Notes: generated from the sequence alone by a model not told the origin. A DNA stretch of 64,000 bases from JBBQVS01 sp963792705 (GCA_963792705.1 CAWBXD010000002.1:248001-312000); one strand, 5' to 3'; numbered from the stretch's first letter, positions 36,469 through 46,187 are shown. A program made the numbers and translations.

Positions 36469-38190
36469 ATGGGGCAATGTTTAAATAAAAAAGAATGTGG
36501 TTTTCAAAACCGCGATAAGGCTCGCTTCTGCGCTCGTTGTGGTATTCCATTACAGGGAGCGTTTCTACTTGGTCGCTATGAAGTGTCTACACTTACAGGC
36601 AAGGACCGCAATATCGTCACACTTCATGCAATTGATCGCCATACGAATCAGGCAGTAACAGTACGCGCCCTTGTGCCACGCGAAACAAAGTCTGAAGAAC
36701 GTGAAAACTTTTTACAGGATGCTGAACTAGCGGCCTCGTTTTCCGCGAATATTGACGATCCTCATAGTATTCGTGTCATTGATTATGGACAAGACGGACC
36801 GGTGGCTTTCCTGGTAAAATCAGAGCAGATGGCAACCGAGAGTGACTCCGCGCGTCCACATATTGTTGCACGGATAGGAGGAGATGTCGTGCAGCGTATT
36901 CCAGCAAAGGCGACACCTCTTCCCGCGATACACTCTGACATGTTGGAGGACGAAGAAGCACTCACGCAGCTAAGAATGGTTATTCCATCCGTTAAAAATG
37001 GGCACGAAGCACCAGTAATAGCGGCCCACTTCGTAATACCTCCTCAGTCGCACACTGATTGGTTAGCTGAGGGAAATCGCGCTTACGCACTTGGGCAGTA
37101 TGAGGAGGCACGTACAGCATATGAGAAAGCCTCTGCCTCTGATGTAACCTCGGTTGATGCGTGGAGTGGTAAGGCAATTGTATTATTTCACCTGGGACAT
37201 CCTGAAGAGTCGCTAGCAGCCTATGACCACGCACTTTCGCTGCAACCAAATAATCCTGAATTATGGACTGCTCGCGCAAGTGTTCTCCATGAACTACGCC
37301 GCTTTGACGAAGAGATGTATTGTTACGATCAAGCACTCACGTTTGACGCGAATTATGTGTATGCATGGAGCGGAAGAGGAATGGCGTTCGCAGAGCAAGG
37401 GAATACAGAGGAAGCACTTTTTGCCTTTGACCGCGCCCTCCTGCTTGATCCACAACAAAGTGTCATCTGGCAAGCAATGAGCGACACGTTGTACGCGCTA
37501 CAGCGCTACGATGAGGCACTTATTGCAATTGACCGTGCATTAGAATTAAACACGAATGGAGCGTCCTTGTGGGACACGAAGGGCAACATTCTACGCCGCA
37601 TGAAGCAGCCAGGACAGGCATTGCCAATGCATGAGCGAGCCACGTTGCTCGATCCCCAGAACGCGACAGCGTGGTTTGACCGTGCCAATGATCTGCGTGA
37701 CCTACGACGTTTCGCCGAGGCGTTGGCCGTCTACGATCAAGCACTCAATCTTGACCCAACATTAGCAGGCGCGTGGTATAATCGAGGAAATGTTCTTGCC
37801 GCGCTACGTATGTATGAAGATGCATTAGAATCGTATGACAGTGCCCTGAAATATGACGATGGACTGATTTCTGCCTGGTATAACAAGGGAAGCTTGCTAC
37901 ATGAGCTAAAACGTCATGAAGCTGCGCTTTTCGCTTTTGACCGCGCTCTAGGTATTGATGTACACTATATAGCAGCATGGAATAACAAGGGCTTAGCTCT
38001 CTTTGCACTCGGGAGGATGGATGAGGCATTAGCAGCACTCGATCAGGCAACATCGTTTGCGCCAGACGAACCAGATGCCTGGTACAATAAGGCAGTTGTC
38101 CTTGAGAAATTGGGAAGGAAGCAAGAAGCCCAAACGTGTCAGGAATGGGCACGTTCATTAGAACAACATATGCGACCTATTGAAGCATAA
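36469..38190 (+). CDS. zinc-ribbon / kinase N-lobe remnant / TPR protein (pseudokinase)
   Basis: A 573-residue protein. Cysteines C4, C10, C21 and C24 form a zinc-ribbon-like head. Residues 35-117 align without gaps at first to the N-lobe of the kinase encoded next door (GRYEVSTLTGKD against GRYLVEALLSKG). The ATP-binding Lys66 is Arg here (AVTVRALVP), the Gly loop is lost, and no HRD or DFG motif follows. After a short linker come about eleven TPR units (about 188-570). It is therefore a kinase-derived scaffold, not an active kinase. The ATG at 36469 has GGAAAGG upstream. It probably shares an operon with the gene 80 nt downstream. Confidence 0.82.
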   Translation: MGQCLNKKECGFQNRDKARFCARCGIPLQGAFLLGRYEVSTLTGKDRNIVTLHAIDRHTNQAVTVRALVPRETKSEERENFLQDAELAASFSANIDDPHSIRVIDYGQDGPVAFLVKSEQMATESDSARPHIVARIGGDVVQRIPAKATPLPAIHSDMLEDEEALTQLRMVIPSVKNGHEAPVIAAHFVIPPQSHTDWLAEGNRAYALGQYEEARTAYEKASASDVTSVDAWSGKAIVLFHLGHPEESLAAYDHALSLQPNNPELWTARASVLHELRRFDEEMYCYDQALTFDANYVYAWSGRGMAFAEQGNTEEALFAFDRALLLDPQQSVIWQAMSDTLYALQRYDEALIAIDRALELNTNGASLWDTKGNILRRMKQPGQALPMHERATLLDPQNATAWFDRANDLRDLRRFAEALAVYDQALNLDPTLAGAWYNRGNVLAALRMYEDALESYDSALKYDDGLISAWYNKGSLLHELKRHEAALFAFDRALGIDVHYIAAWNNKGLALFALGRMDEALAALDQATSFAPDEPDAWYNKAVVLEKLGRKQEAQTCQEWARSLEQHMRPIEA

Positions 38191-38270
38191 GTACATTTTA
38201 TGAAATAATTTATGGTATTGAAGGTTTCTCTATAGCAAGAAGGGATTAGCCCTATGACTCGGAGGAGGGA

Positions 38271-40055
38271 ATGCGACGCTGCGCCGATCTTGTAGACTGC
38301 GGATATGACAATCGGGACAGCGATCTGTTTTGTCGAGCATGTGCATTGCCGCTATTAGATACCTCCCTGGCAGGGCGATATCTTGTTGAAGCGTTATTGA
38401 GTAAGGGCGGATACGCGGCAGTTTTTCGTGGAATAGACCAAAATCTTTCGCGCCACATTGCTATCAAGGTGCTGTTACCAAGTAAAACTACATCAAACGA
38501 ACGAGACCATTTCTTACGAGAAGCCAGAATTGCGGCTGCGTTGGATCACCCCAATATTGCACCGATCCTGGACTATGGGAAGGATGGTCTAAATGTGCAT
38601 GGGCGAGACGGTGTCGTGTTTCTCGTCATGCCACTTTACACGGCTGGTTCGCTTCGTACTCGTTTAGCACAGGTCAAGGGACCCATGCCCGCACCAGAAA
38701 CAGTACAAAATCTTCATCAACTGGCACAGGCACTTCACTATGCTCATACCCGTCAGCGGCCAGTTATTCACCGTGATATCAAGCCCGAAAATATTTTAAT
38801 TCACCAGGAAGACCATCGACTGGTCATCACAGACTTTGGGATTGCACGCTCACTAGAGCCAGGAGCACGAGTGGGCAAGACGGTTACTGTACGTGGTACC
38901 GTCGGTTATATGGCACCGGAGCAAACGACTGGTGTTGTTGACCCACGCAGCGATCAATATGGAAGTGCTATTGTCCTCTATGAAATGCTAACTGGCTATC
39001 ATCCTCTTGATCCAGTCGGCGGAAATATTCCTACGGTCTCGGCACTCAACGCCGAACTACCAACGGCTCTTGATGCAGTGTTACAACGAGCACTCGCGTC
39101 ACGGCCAGAGGACCGCTATGCTGATATGCTAGAATTTATGTACGCTTTTGATGTGGCCTGTCGTCCTACATCCACGGTAAAAATACGTGTTCCAGCACAA
39201 AATCAGTCTGAGCCACGCACACCACCTGCTGTACGTGGTGCTACCAGCTCTTCGTTATCTGTTGCTCCTAATGGCACAGGCAAAAGTCCTGCAAGCAATG
39301 GGAACTATATATCGAGGGCGGTGCCTAATACGGGTAATGTACGCGATAGATGTCGTGAGGGAGATCAGTTTCTCAAACAACAGCACTATTCGCAAGCATT
39401 ACAAGCGTATGAAGAGGCACTACGAATTGACCCACGCAACTTCTATGCATGGAATGGTAAGGGTACAGCTCTCTATAATCAAGGCAATTATCGTAAGGCG
39501 CTTGAGGCATATCAACGCGCAACCGAAATCGACTCGAATAATGCCGTTGTATGGGTCAGTGCAGGTCTAGTTCTCAACCGTTTGCAACGCTATCAACAGG
39601 CACTTGTGCATTTTGAACGCGCATTGAATATTGATAAAATATACGTTGCGGCATGGAACGGCAAGGCCGATGCACAACTTGACATGAATATGCCTTCTGA
39701 CGCCCTCTCGTCCTATGAGCAAGCATTGACGATTGATCCAAAGAGCTTTCAGGCGTGGAATGGTTTGGGGAACGCTCGCTCTTGCTTGAGGGATTTCAAC
39801 GGTGCCGTCGATGCCTATACACGTGCATTGCTCGTCAATCCGCGTAGTGCGGTAGCATGGTGCAATAAAGCTGAGGCACTTATTCGCCTCGGTCATAACC
39901 GTGCCGCCCTCGATGCCCTCAACGAAGCCACCGAGATGGACAAAAGCTATGCCCGTGCGTGGACACTTAAAGCCGATGTCTACGAGGCACTTGGGAATCC
40001 ACAAGAGGCGCAAAAAGCACGCAGACGAGTCAGGCCGTGGGGTCTATTAAATTAA
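38271..40055 (+). CDS. zinc-ribbon Ser/Thr protein kinase with TPR array
   Basis: A 594-residue soluble kinase. C4, C10, C21 and C24 form the same zinc-ribbon head as in the upstream paralogue. The kinase domain (35-300) has K66 in HIAIKVL, HRDIKPEN at 167-174, DFGIARS at 188-194 and YMAPEQTTG. A Ser/Pro/Asn linker (about 305-355) leads to about seven TPR units. GGAGGA lies 4 nt before the ATG. All catalytic motifs are present, in contrast to the upstream protein. Its stop codon begins the 62-nt palindrome shared with the convergent ABC gene. Confidence 0.92.
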   Translation: MRRCADLVDCGYDNRDSDLFCRACALPLLDTSLAGRYLVEALLSKGGYAAVFRGIDQNLSRHIAIKVLLPSKTTSNERDHFLREARIAAALDHPNIAPILDYGKDGLNVHGRDGVVFLVMPLYTAGSLRTRLAQVKGPMPAPETVQNLHQLAQALHYAHTRQRPVIHRDIKPENILIHQEDHRLVITDFGIARSLEPGARVGKTVTVRGTVGYMAPEQTTGVVDPRSDQYGSAIVLYEMLTGYHPLDPVGGNIPTVSALNAELPTALDAVLQRALASRPEDRYADMLEFMYAFDVACRPTSTVKIRVPAQNQSEPRTPPAVRGATSSSLSVAPNGTGKSPASNGNYISRAVPNTGNVRDRCREGDQFLKQQHYSQALQAYEEALRIDPRNFYAWNGKGTALYNQGNYRKALEAYQRATEIDSNNAVVWVSAGLVLNRLQRYQQALVHFERALNIDKIYVAAWNGKADAQLDMNMPSDALSSYEQALTIDPKSFQAWNGLGNARSCLRDFNGAVDAYTRALLVNPRSAVAWCNKAEALIRLGHNRAALDALNEATEMDKSYARAWTLKADVYEALGNPQEAQKARRRVRPWGLLN

Positions 40056-40114
40056 CGGAATGGAAATGTTGATGGCACTCATGCATGAGTGCCATCAACA
40101 TTTCCATTCCGTTA
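40053..40114. terminator. 62-nt perfect palindrome spanning stop to stop
   Basis: Positions 40053-40083 and 40084-40114 are exact reverse complements. The first three bases are the stop of the kinase-TPR gene and the last three are the stop of the convergent ABC permease gene. It is probably a bidirectional 3'-end hairpin; neither side has a U-tract. Confidence 0.85.
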
Positions 40115-41218
40115 GCTTGCAATACCACGACGCATCGATAGTACACCTAACCCTAACGCCGCCAACGCACATAGCCCTAGTACGAGCACGTCGCGTCCAA
40201 AGAGGTCAGAAGAACTATAGAATACCGCTTGCTCTAAAGCGTGAATGCCATAGGTAAGCGGAACATACGCCGCGATATTCTGCAGAAACAATGGTTCAAA
40301 CGCAATAACGCCGATGCCACCAGCTAGGAAGAACAGGTAGATAGCAATATTGATCGAGATGGCGATTACTGGCTGAGATTTGTGCAGGGCAGCTCCAAGT
40401 GCTACCCCTAAGCCTGTACTGAACAGCGCGATCATTGCAAGAACGACGATGCTGGTAAGCCAATAGATGCCTTCTGGTCGTGTCCAACCCAGTGCTGCTC
40501 CAAGCAGGAAGACCAGCATACCTAACAAAAATGTTGTGATGAAACCTGCCAGCACCTTCCCAACAATAATTGCGGTATGCGATGTTGGTGAAAGCAACAT
40601 CTCTTTGACGGTTCGCGTCTCCCATTCACGTGCGGTTGAGATGCTACTGGTGACTAATCCTGAAAGGGTTAACAGCAGGATAATTGTTGGCAACACCGCG
40701 TATTGAAAGAGTTGCACATCTCGCGCACGTACATCTTGTTCATGTACAGTTACTTTGATTGGACTAGTACTTCCCTGAGCTTGGTAAAATTGGGTGATCG
40801 CATCCGGCACTGAACGCCGAATGTCGTTGGTAAAATCGAGATTCAGGTTGTTAACCTGCACATCCACGGGTGACGAGTCGTGCGCGTTGACACGTTGTGT
40901 AAAGTCGCTCGGAATGGTGATAATCGCAATGACTTGAATATTTTTGTACAGAGTCGCAGCTTGCGCTGGTGTAGCATCGGTAACGCGGAATACATCAGCA
41001 TTATGGAAAATTTGTTGCATCTGTTGCCCCTTTGCACCCTGATCCAAGGTGACAAGCGCAACGGGACTTCTTCCTACCGCAACAGCACCAAGTGCTTAAA
41101 TCAAGAGAAAAGCAATTGGGGGAACAACGGTTGCTGCAATATTGCGACGATTGCTCAACCAGACCCGTAAATCTTTTCTTACAATAGCCCAGACCGAGCG
41201 AAAAAATGCTAACGTCAT
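40112..41218 (-). pseudogene. ABC-2 type permease gene with an in-frame stop codon
   Basis: The full gene would be 369 codons, starting at 41218 (MTLAFFRSVWAIVRKDLRVW) after a GGGGAG site 7 nt upstream. Codon 41 is TAA (41096-41098), in the first membrane helix after VVPPIAFLLI; the reading frame then continues undisturbed to 40112. A CAA-to-TAA change would explain it. The remaining 311-residue frame has the extracytoplasmic domain with DFTNDIRRSVPDA, the STAREWETRTVKEMLLSP loop and five helices. Restart from a TTG at 41047 would lack TM1. The partner permease and ATPase genes are intact. Sequencing error is possible. Confidence 0.8.
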
Positions 41219-41256
41219 AACAAAACTCCCCTTCTATGAAAAACGCCGATATGACG

Positions 41257-42369
41257 TTAACTCGCTACTGTGCTACGACGTAGTACAAGTGCCGCCAGCA
41301 GAATGAAGCCAACTGCATACGCGCATAAGATTAAGACATTGACCGTGATACCATACGTGTTCAAAGCAAAACCATGAAAGGCATGCTGTTGTACCACAAT
41401 CGCGTAATAGACAGGAAAGATTTGTGCTACTACCTGAAGGATTGGTACATTAAACGAGATTGGGCCAAAGGCACCACTGAGGAAAAACAAAGGAATTGCT
41501 ACTCCAAACGCCAATCCTGTAAATGCCTGACGTTGCTTCAACAAAGTACCTAACAGCGTCCCAAATGCTATGAAGATGGATAGCGTAAGAAGCGTAAAAC
41601 CAATCACCTCACCCCAATGTAAAGGATGCACACCAATAATGAAGATGAGCACCGCAAGTACAAGGATTACGGATGCAAGACTCATTACAAGCGCACCCAG
41701 CATTTTACCTGTCACAACCGCCCAACGACTTGCTGGTGATAACAATAATTCTTTCATTGTCGAGTTTTCCCATTCGCGCGCCGCCGAAGTTCCTGATTGC
41801 AAAAGTCCACCTACCACTAGCGCGATGACAAGAATCGAGACGGTCAGGTAAGGGATGTAATCGGTATCTTGCCGATACTGGTCGGTTTCTTGTGGCACAA
41901 CCGTCACCACATTAGGAAATGCCTTGGCATAGAACGAGGTGATCGAGAGCGGTACTGCTCGTCGAATATCATTGGTGAAATCAGTGTTAAGGTTATTGAT
42001 GGTAACATCTACCTGGACTGGCTGATTGCTCCGAATACGCTCCTCAAAGTTGGCAGGGATTGTCACCACAGCAACAATTCTGCCAGCTTGAATAAGCGAG
42101 TGTGCCTCACTTGCCGTAGCCTTTTGTAAGATAAACGAGTGTGCTCCTGCCATTGAGCGATAGAGTTGCTGAGCGTATGGACCAGTATCGTTCATCACAA
42201 CAGCGGTAGGTGCTTGCCCACCCGATAGCACAAACAGACTGAACAGGATCAGAAAGTTTACAGGCAAGAACACGCCAAGAATGAGAAAGACGCGGTCTGT
42301 GAGCGAAACCTTGATATCTTTTTTCATGCAAGCCCAGATGACGCGTAGATTATAGGTAATCCGTGACAT
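41257..42369 (-). CDS. ABC-2 type exporter permease
   Basis: A 370-residue membrane protein of the ABC-2 (YhgE/YbhR-like) family. One N-terminal helix is followed by a large extracytoplasmic domain (about 55-175) with VDVTINNLNTDFTNDIRRAV, then five C-terminal helices. TSAAREWENSTMKELLLSPAS is the conserved cytoplasmic loop. It is closely related to the interrupted gene downstream, which looks like a tandem duplicate; the two would form the heterodimeric channel of a drug, lipid or peptide exporter. AGAGGA lies about 6 nt before the ATG. Confidence 0.9.
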   Translation of the reverse strand: MSRITYNLRVIWACMKKDIKVSLTDRVFLILGVFLPVNFLILFSLFVLSGGQAPTAVVMNDTGPYAQQLYRSMAGAHSFILQKATASEAHSLIQAGRIVAVVTIPANFEERIRSNQPVQVDVTINNLNTDFTNDIRRAVPLSITSFYAKAFPNVVTVVPQETDQYRQDTDYIPYLTVSILVIALVVGGLLQSGTSAAREWENSTMKELLLSPASRWAVVTGKMLGALVMSLASVILVLAVLIFIIGVHPLHWGEVIGFTLLTLSIFIAFGTLLGTLLKQRQAFTGLAFGVAIPLFFLSGAFGPISFNVPILQVVAQIFPVYYAIVVQQHAFHGFALNTYGITVNVLILCAYAVGFILLAALVLRRSTVAS

Positions 42370-42381
42370 AGTATTCCTCTC

Positions 42382-43368
42382 TTAGTCGCGTAGTGCGGTT
42401 CCAGTGAGACGCAAGAAAATTTCGTCAAGGTTTGGCTCGCGTATCACAATATCGCGTATGTCGCCCTCTTGTGACACGATGTTAATAACTTGCGGCACCA
42501 CGTTGCCAGTTCCTTGCGTAGTAATCGTGAGGTGTGCGTTCTCTTGTTTAACCTCTTTGATACCCTCTAAAGCACGTATCTTGTCTACCGCGACAACGGG
42601 GTGTGCCGTTTCTAGTTCAATCACACTGCCACCATAGGTTTGCTTGAGATGCTCTGGAGTGTCAACCGCGATAAGCTTGCCATGATCAATAATGGCAAGG
42701 CGATCACACAATACTTGAGCCTCTTCAAGGTAGTTCGTGGTAATCAAGACAGTCTTCCCTTGACTACGCAATAAGAGAATATAATCCCAGATAGCACGTC
42801 TTGCTTGAACATCTACGCCTAGTGTTGGCTCATCAAGGTAGATTAACTTGGGATCATGCAGCAAGGCGCGACCAAGTGCAAGACGGCGTTTCATACCACC
42901 AGAAAAGGTGCTCACACGCGATTTTTTGCGGTCCGCAAGTTGCACCAATTCAAGCATGTTATTGATGCGTTGCTTTTTTTCGCGTACAGGAATGCCGAAA
43001 AGGTCAGCGTGAAAATCCATGTTTGTCCAAGCTGATAACTCTTCATACAACGCGGTTTCTTGTGGCACCGCACCAAGTATTTGCCGTACCTCACGTGCAT
43101 TGTTACGCACATCATAACCAAGCACCTTGACTTCTCCACTTGTTGGAACAGTCAGGCCACTAATCATATTAATAGTTGTTGTCTTGCCAGACCCGTTCGG
43201 TCCAAGCAAACCAAAGACTTCACCTTGCTGTACCGTCAATGTAAGATGATCGACAGCATGAAATGTTCCAAATGTTTTAGATAGGTCACGTATTTCTATC
43301 GCAGGAATACTATTGTTAGAAACATTCTGTTGTCCCGTTGTTAATACGTCTGAGCGTATTATACTCAT
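42382..43368 (-). CDS. ABC-2 exporter ATP-binding protein
   Basis: A 328-residue ATPase of the DrrA/CcmA type. Walker A is GPNGSGKTT, the signature FSGGMKRR, Walker B LIYLDEPTLGVD and the switch region VLITTNYLEEAQ (Asn where His is usual). The C-terminal ~80 residues form the extension typical of antibiotic exporters, ending in PNLDEIFLRLTG. The start at 43368 has GAAGGG about 5 nt upstream; an in-frame upstream start is less likely. It follows a MarR gene by 32 nt and precedes both permease genes. Confidence 0.92.
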   Translation of the reverse strand: MSIIRSDVLTTGQQNVSNNSIPAIEIRDLSKTFGTFHAVDHLTLTVQQGEVFGLLGPNGSGKTTTINMISGLTVPTSGEVKVLGYDVRNNAREVRQILGAVPQETALYEELSAWTNMDFHADLFGIPVREKKQRINNMLELVQLADRKKSRVSTFSGGMKRRLALGRALLHDPKLIYLDEPTLGVDVQARRAIWDYILLLRSQGKTVLITTNYLEEAQVLCDRLAIIDHGKLIAVDTPEHLKQTYGGSVIELETAHPVVAVDKIRALEGIKEVKQENAHLTITTQGTGNVVPQVINIVSQEGDIRDIVIREPNLDEIFLRLTGTALRD

Positions 43369-43400
43369 GCTACCCTTCTTTCTTCTGTACATGAACTACG

Positions 43401-43970
43401 TTATTTGAACTTTAGACTGTCTGGAAGGAGTCCAAAGCGGTCTCCAGTTCCTTCACTCTCATTTGTCAGGTTGATAATTATGCGTTGCAGATTTTCCAGG
43501 AACGTCTGTTGCTCGGCCTCTGATAATCCTAGCAACATATTATGATTAAATTGTTCTACTACAGGATTAAAAATGCGAGTCATGGTCTCACCTTCAGCAG
43601 TAAGTTTGACTTTTACCACACGGCGGTCTTCACGGTCATTCTGCCGTTCAACCAGTCCGTTTTGCTCAAGCCGCTTGACAATGCCCGTAACAGTGGGTGG
43701 GTCAACACCACGTTTCTGACTAATTGTGCCAATTGTCATGCCATCACTTCCATAGAGGAAGATCATAACACCCCATTGTGGCGGCGTCACGACGTAAGAT
43801 TTCCCTTGCTCAACACACATCGTTTGTAGGATATCAGCAAATGCGTATGCGACACAGCGTTGAGCATAGAACAGCCAGTAGCCAAGGTTGTGATTGGAAT
43901 TTATATTCACTTTCTTTTGCTCACTGATATTTAGCGTACTATTATTTTGTGTACTAAATAGTTTATACAT
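43401..43970 (-). CDS. MarR-family transcriptional regulator
   Basis: A 189-residue winged-helix regulator. The helix-turn-helix is in MTIGTISQKRGVDPPTVTGIVKRLEQNG and the wing in VERQNDREDRRVVKVKLT. A hydrophilic N-terminal tail of about 30 residues precedes the dimerisation helices. It is the first gene of the MarR, ATPase, permease, permease operon and probably represses it, with release by an exporter substrate. No clear ribosome-binding site is seen before the ATG at 43970, so a downstream start is possible. Confidence 0.88.
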   Translation of the reverse strand: MYKLFSTQNNSTLNISEQKKVNINSNHNLGYWLFYAQRCVAYAFADILQTMCVEQGKSYVVTPPQWGVMIFLYGSDGMTIGTISQKRGVDPPTVTGIVKRLEQNGLVERQNDREDRRVVKVKLTAEGETMTRIFNPVVEQFNHNMLLGLSEAEQQTFLENLQRIIINLTNESEGTGDRFGLLPDSLKFK

Positions 43971-43992
43971 GATTCTAAGAGGATAGTCAAGA

Positions 43993-44106
43993 TGTAGGGA
44001 CCGATGATGCTTTTTAACAAAATAGTACAGAGGTGTGTAGGGACCGATTGATCGCGTCCTCGTTGGCGGTTGATTGCCACGAGGACGCGATCAATCGGTC
44101 CCTACA
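43993..44106. repeat. TGTAGGG-family inverted-repeat element, copy 2 plus fragment
   Basis: Arms 44036-44062 and 44080-44106 (27 bp, perfect) enclose a 17-nt loop. The arms contain TGTAGGGACCGATTGATCGC. A solo partial left end, TGTAGGGACCGATGATGC, lies at 43993-44010, as if a second copy was partly deleted. It occupies the gap between the MFS and MarR genes. Confidence 0.82.
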
Positions 44107-44114
44107 GCCAACTA

Positions 44115-46187
44115 TTACAGGGTAGCAGGGGCAGCTTGTGTCTCTTCTGTCTTCTTTGATGGTTCCACTTCATCACGGTAATTCTTTGCGAGAGGGATAT
44201 CTTTCAGGAAGAGTGAGGCGATAAAGACACCGATGCAAAAGACAAAGACGGTGAGGAAACCACGCTCTATACCCACCCCAAGTGAGACGCGAAGCGCATC
44301 AAAGACTTGCTGAAGCAAGTGATGAACATTATTTGTGATTTGCTGGGTAGCATTCAATGTAACCTGATGTGTTACCTGCTGCGTGATTTGTGGCGTTGCC
44401 TGTGCCGTCACCTGGGCCGTGACTTGATCGGTCACTTGCTTTGTTACCTGGGCCGTAATTTTTGCTACTGTCGCATCGTGATAGGGTCCGGCAGGCACAT
44501 TTGCAGTTGCTTTGGCTACGGCTTGTGGTACCGCCTGCGCCACAGCTTTCTGTACAGCTTGCGCTACCGACTGCTTCACAATTGGTGGTACCGTTTGCGC
44601 TACAATTTTCGGTACCGCATTGTTTACCGCGGCTTGCGTGCCATATTTTATGACGCTGTTACGATAATCAGGATTGATGAGCAGCTGCTGATTGGTGGCA
44701 GTCGCTAGACCTTGTGTCCCCAACTGCTTGTACCCACTTGGTAAGTGTTTCAGCAGTTCGCTAGCCACAACATTATTCACCACAGAGCCAGTAATTGCAA
44801 CGCCAAGTGTCTGACCAACAGAACGTAGATAGGTAATTGCGCCCGTCCCTACGCCTAAACGTGTGCGTGGCAGCGCGTTCTGTACAGCTAATGTGAGTAC
44901 AGAAAAGAAAATGCCTAGTCCAATGCCGGTGATGATCATATTGCGACTTGCCTCAAGAGTACTTGTTGAAGAAGTCATTAAGGTCATCAGAAAGACACCG
45001 ATTGAAAGGATAATCGCGCCAACGATGGTAATTGCTTGATAGCGTCCGATTTTAGCAATCACGAAACCTGCTATCGCCGCTCCAACGACCAGACTGATCG
45101 TCAGTGGAGTAATAAGCTCACCTGAATTGGTCGCAGACTCTCCCAATACCCCTTGTAGAAACAATGGGAGGTAGATTATCAATGAGAGTAGCACCATTCC
45201 TGAGGTGAGACCAAGCGCGGCATCGGCCGCGAAAACACGATTGCGAAACAGATCAAGCGGCAACATTGGTTCAGTCGCAAAACGCTCTGCGATAAAGAAG
45301 GAAATGTACAGGACAGTTGCAGCGATCAAGGCAATAATTACCTGTGGCGAGTTCCAGTCATAAATCTGGTTGCCGCCCCATGTTAAACCTAAGAGCAGAG
45401 AAATGGTTGCGCTTGATGCTAAAACCGCACCGAGAAAATCGACGCGACGAATAGCTGCCCATCCTGTATATTTGTTGCTCCGTGTCGAGATGTTCGTCGG
45501 AAGGTAGATGAGCAAAGCTACCAACGCGATAAGTCCAAGCGGAAGGTTAATATAAAAAACCCAACGCCAGCGTGTTGTATTGGTAACAAGATTTCCTAGT
45601 AGTGGGCCATTGTCGGAGAGCCAGCCACCAATCGTTGGACCAACGACACTCGAAAAGCCATAGACAGCCGCGAAAATACCTTGCCAGCGCGCGCGTTCCG
45701 CGGGCGGGAAGATATCACCAACAACCGTAAACACAAGCGAGATGCCAATACCAGCCCCAATGCCCTGTAGGGCACGAAAGGCGATAAGTTGATCTATTGT
45801 CTGAGATGCACCAGAAAGGATGGAGCCAAGCAAGAAGAGAATGACGCCCGTGATAAAAAACCACTTGCGCCCAAACTGATCGGAAAGTTTTCCCACGATA
45901 GGAATCATGGTTGTTGACCCCAACAAGTATGCTGTGACAACCCATGTGTAACGGTCAAATCCCTGTAGCGAGCCAATAATCTTTGGTAATGCGGTGCCAA
46001 CGATTGTCTGATCAAGTGCCTCAAGCAACAAGGTAAGCATAAGCGCGGCAAGAATGCTAATCAGCGCAATACCTTGAAGACGAACACGGCCTCCATCGTT
46101 CTGTTGAGCCAGTCCCACCTTCGCAGGAACTGTTAGTGGAACCTCCTGGTTATTAGAAGGTTCCAAGTCCTTTGGTTTCGTTTCCAT
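44115..46187 (-). CDS. DHA2-family MFS drug exporter with repeat-containing loop
   Basis: A 690-residue proton-driven multidrug exporter of the EmrB/QacA (14-helix) family. Motifs include the loop after TM2, VGKLSDQFGRKWFF, and motif C-like FSSVVGPTIGGWLSD. The family is usually 480-530 residues. Here about 100 residues (525-630) of repeats such as TAQVTKQVTDQVTAQVTAQ and AVQKAVAQAVPQAV lie before the last helix, probably in an extracytoplasmic loop. The ATG at 46187 has GGAG about 9 nt upstream. It is cotranscribed with a PadR regulator. Confidence 0.9.
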   Translation of the reverse strand: METKPKDLEPSNNQEVPLTVPAKVGLAQQNDGGRVRLQGIALISILAALMLTLLLEALDQTIVGTALPKIIGSLQGFDRYTWVVTAYLLGSTTMIPIVGKLSDQFGRKWFFITGVILFLLGSILSGASQTIDQLIAFRALQGIGAGIGISLVFTVVGDIFPPAERARWQGIFAAVYGFSSVVGPTIGGWLSDNGPLLGNLVTNTTRWRWVFYINLPLGLIALVALLIYLPTNISTRSNKYTGWAAIRRVDFLGAVLASSATISLLLGLTWGGNQIYDWNSPQVIIALIAATVLYISFFIAERFATEPMLPLDLFRNRVFAADAALGLTSGMVLLSLIIYLPLFLQGVLGESATNSGELITPLTISLVVGAAIAGFVIAKIGRYQAITIVGAIILSIGVFLMTLMTSSTSTLEASRNMIITGIGLGIFFSVLTLAVQNALPRTRLGVGTGAITYLRSVGQTLGVAITGSVVNNVVASELLKHLPSGYKQLGTQGLATATNQQLLINPDYRNSVIKYGTQAAVNNAVPKIVAQTVPPIVKQSVAQAVQKAVAQAVPQAVAKATANVPAGPYHDATVAKITAQVTKQVTDQVTAQVTAQATPQITQQVTHQVTLNATQQITNNVHHLLQQVFDALRVSLGVGIERGFLTVFVFCIGVFIASLFLKDIPLAKNYRDEVEPSKKTEETQAAPATL

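Noticed and set aside
40112..41047. Functional 311-residue ABC permease starting at TTG 41047
   Set aside because: It would lack the first membrane helix, while the upstream codons to 41218 clearly encode that helix behind a good ribosome-binding site.
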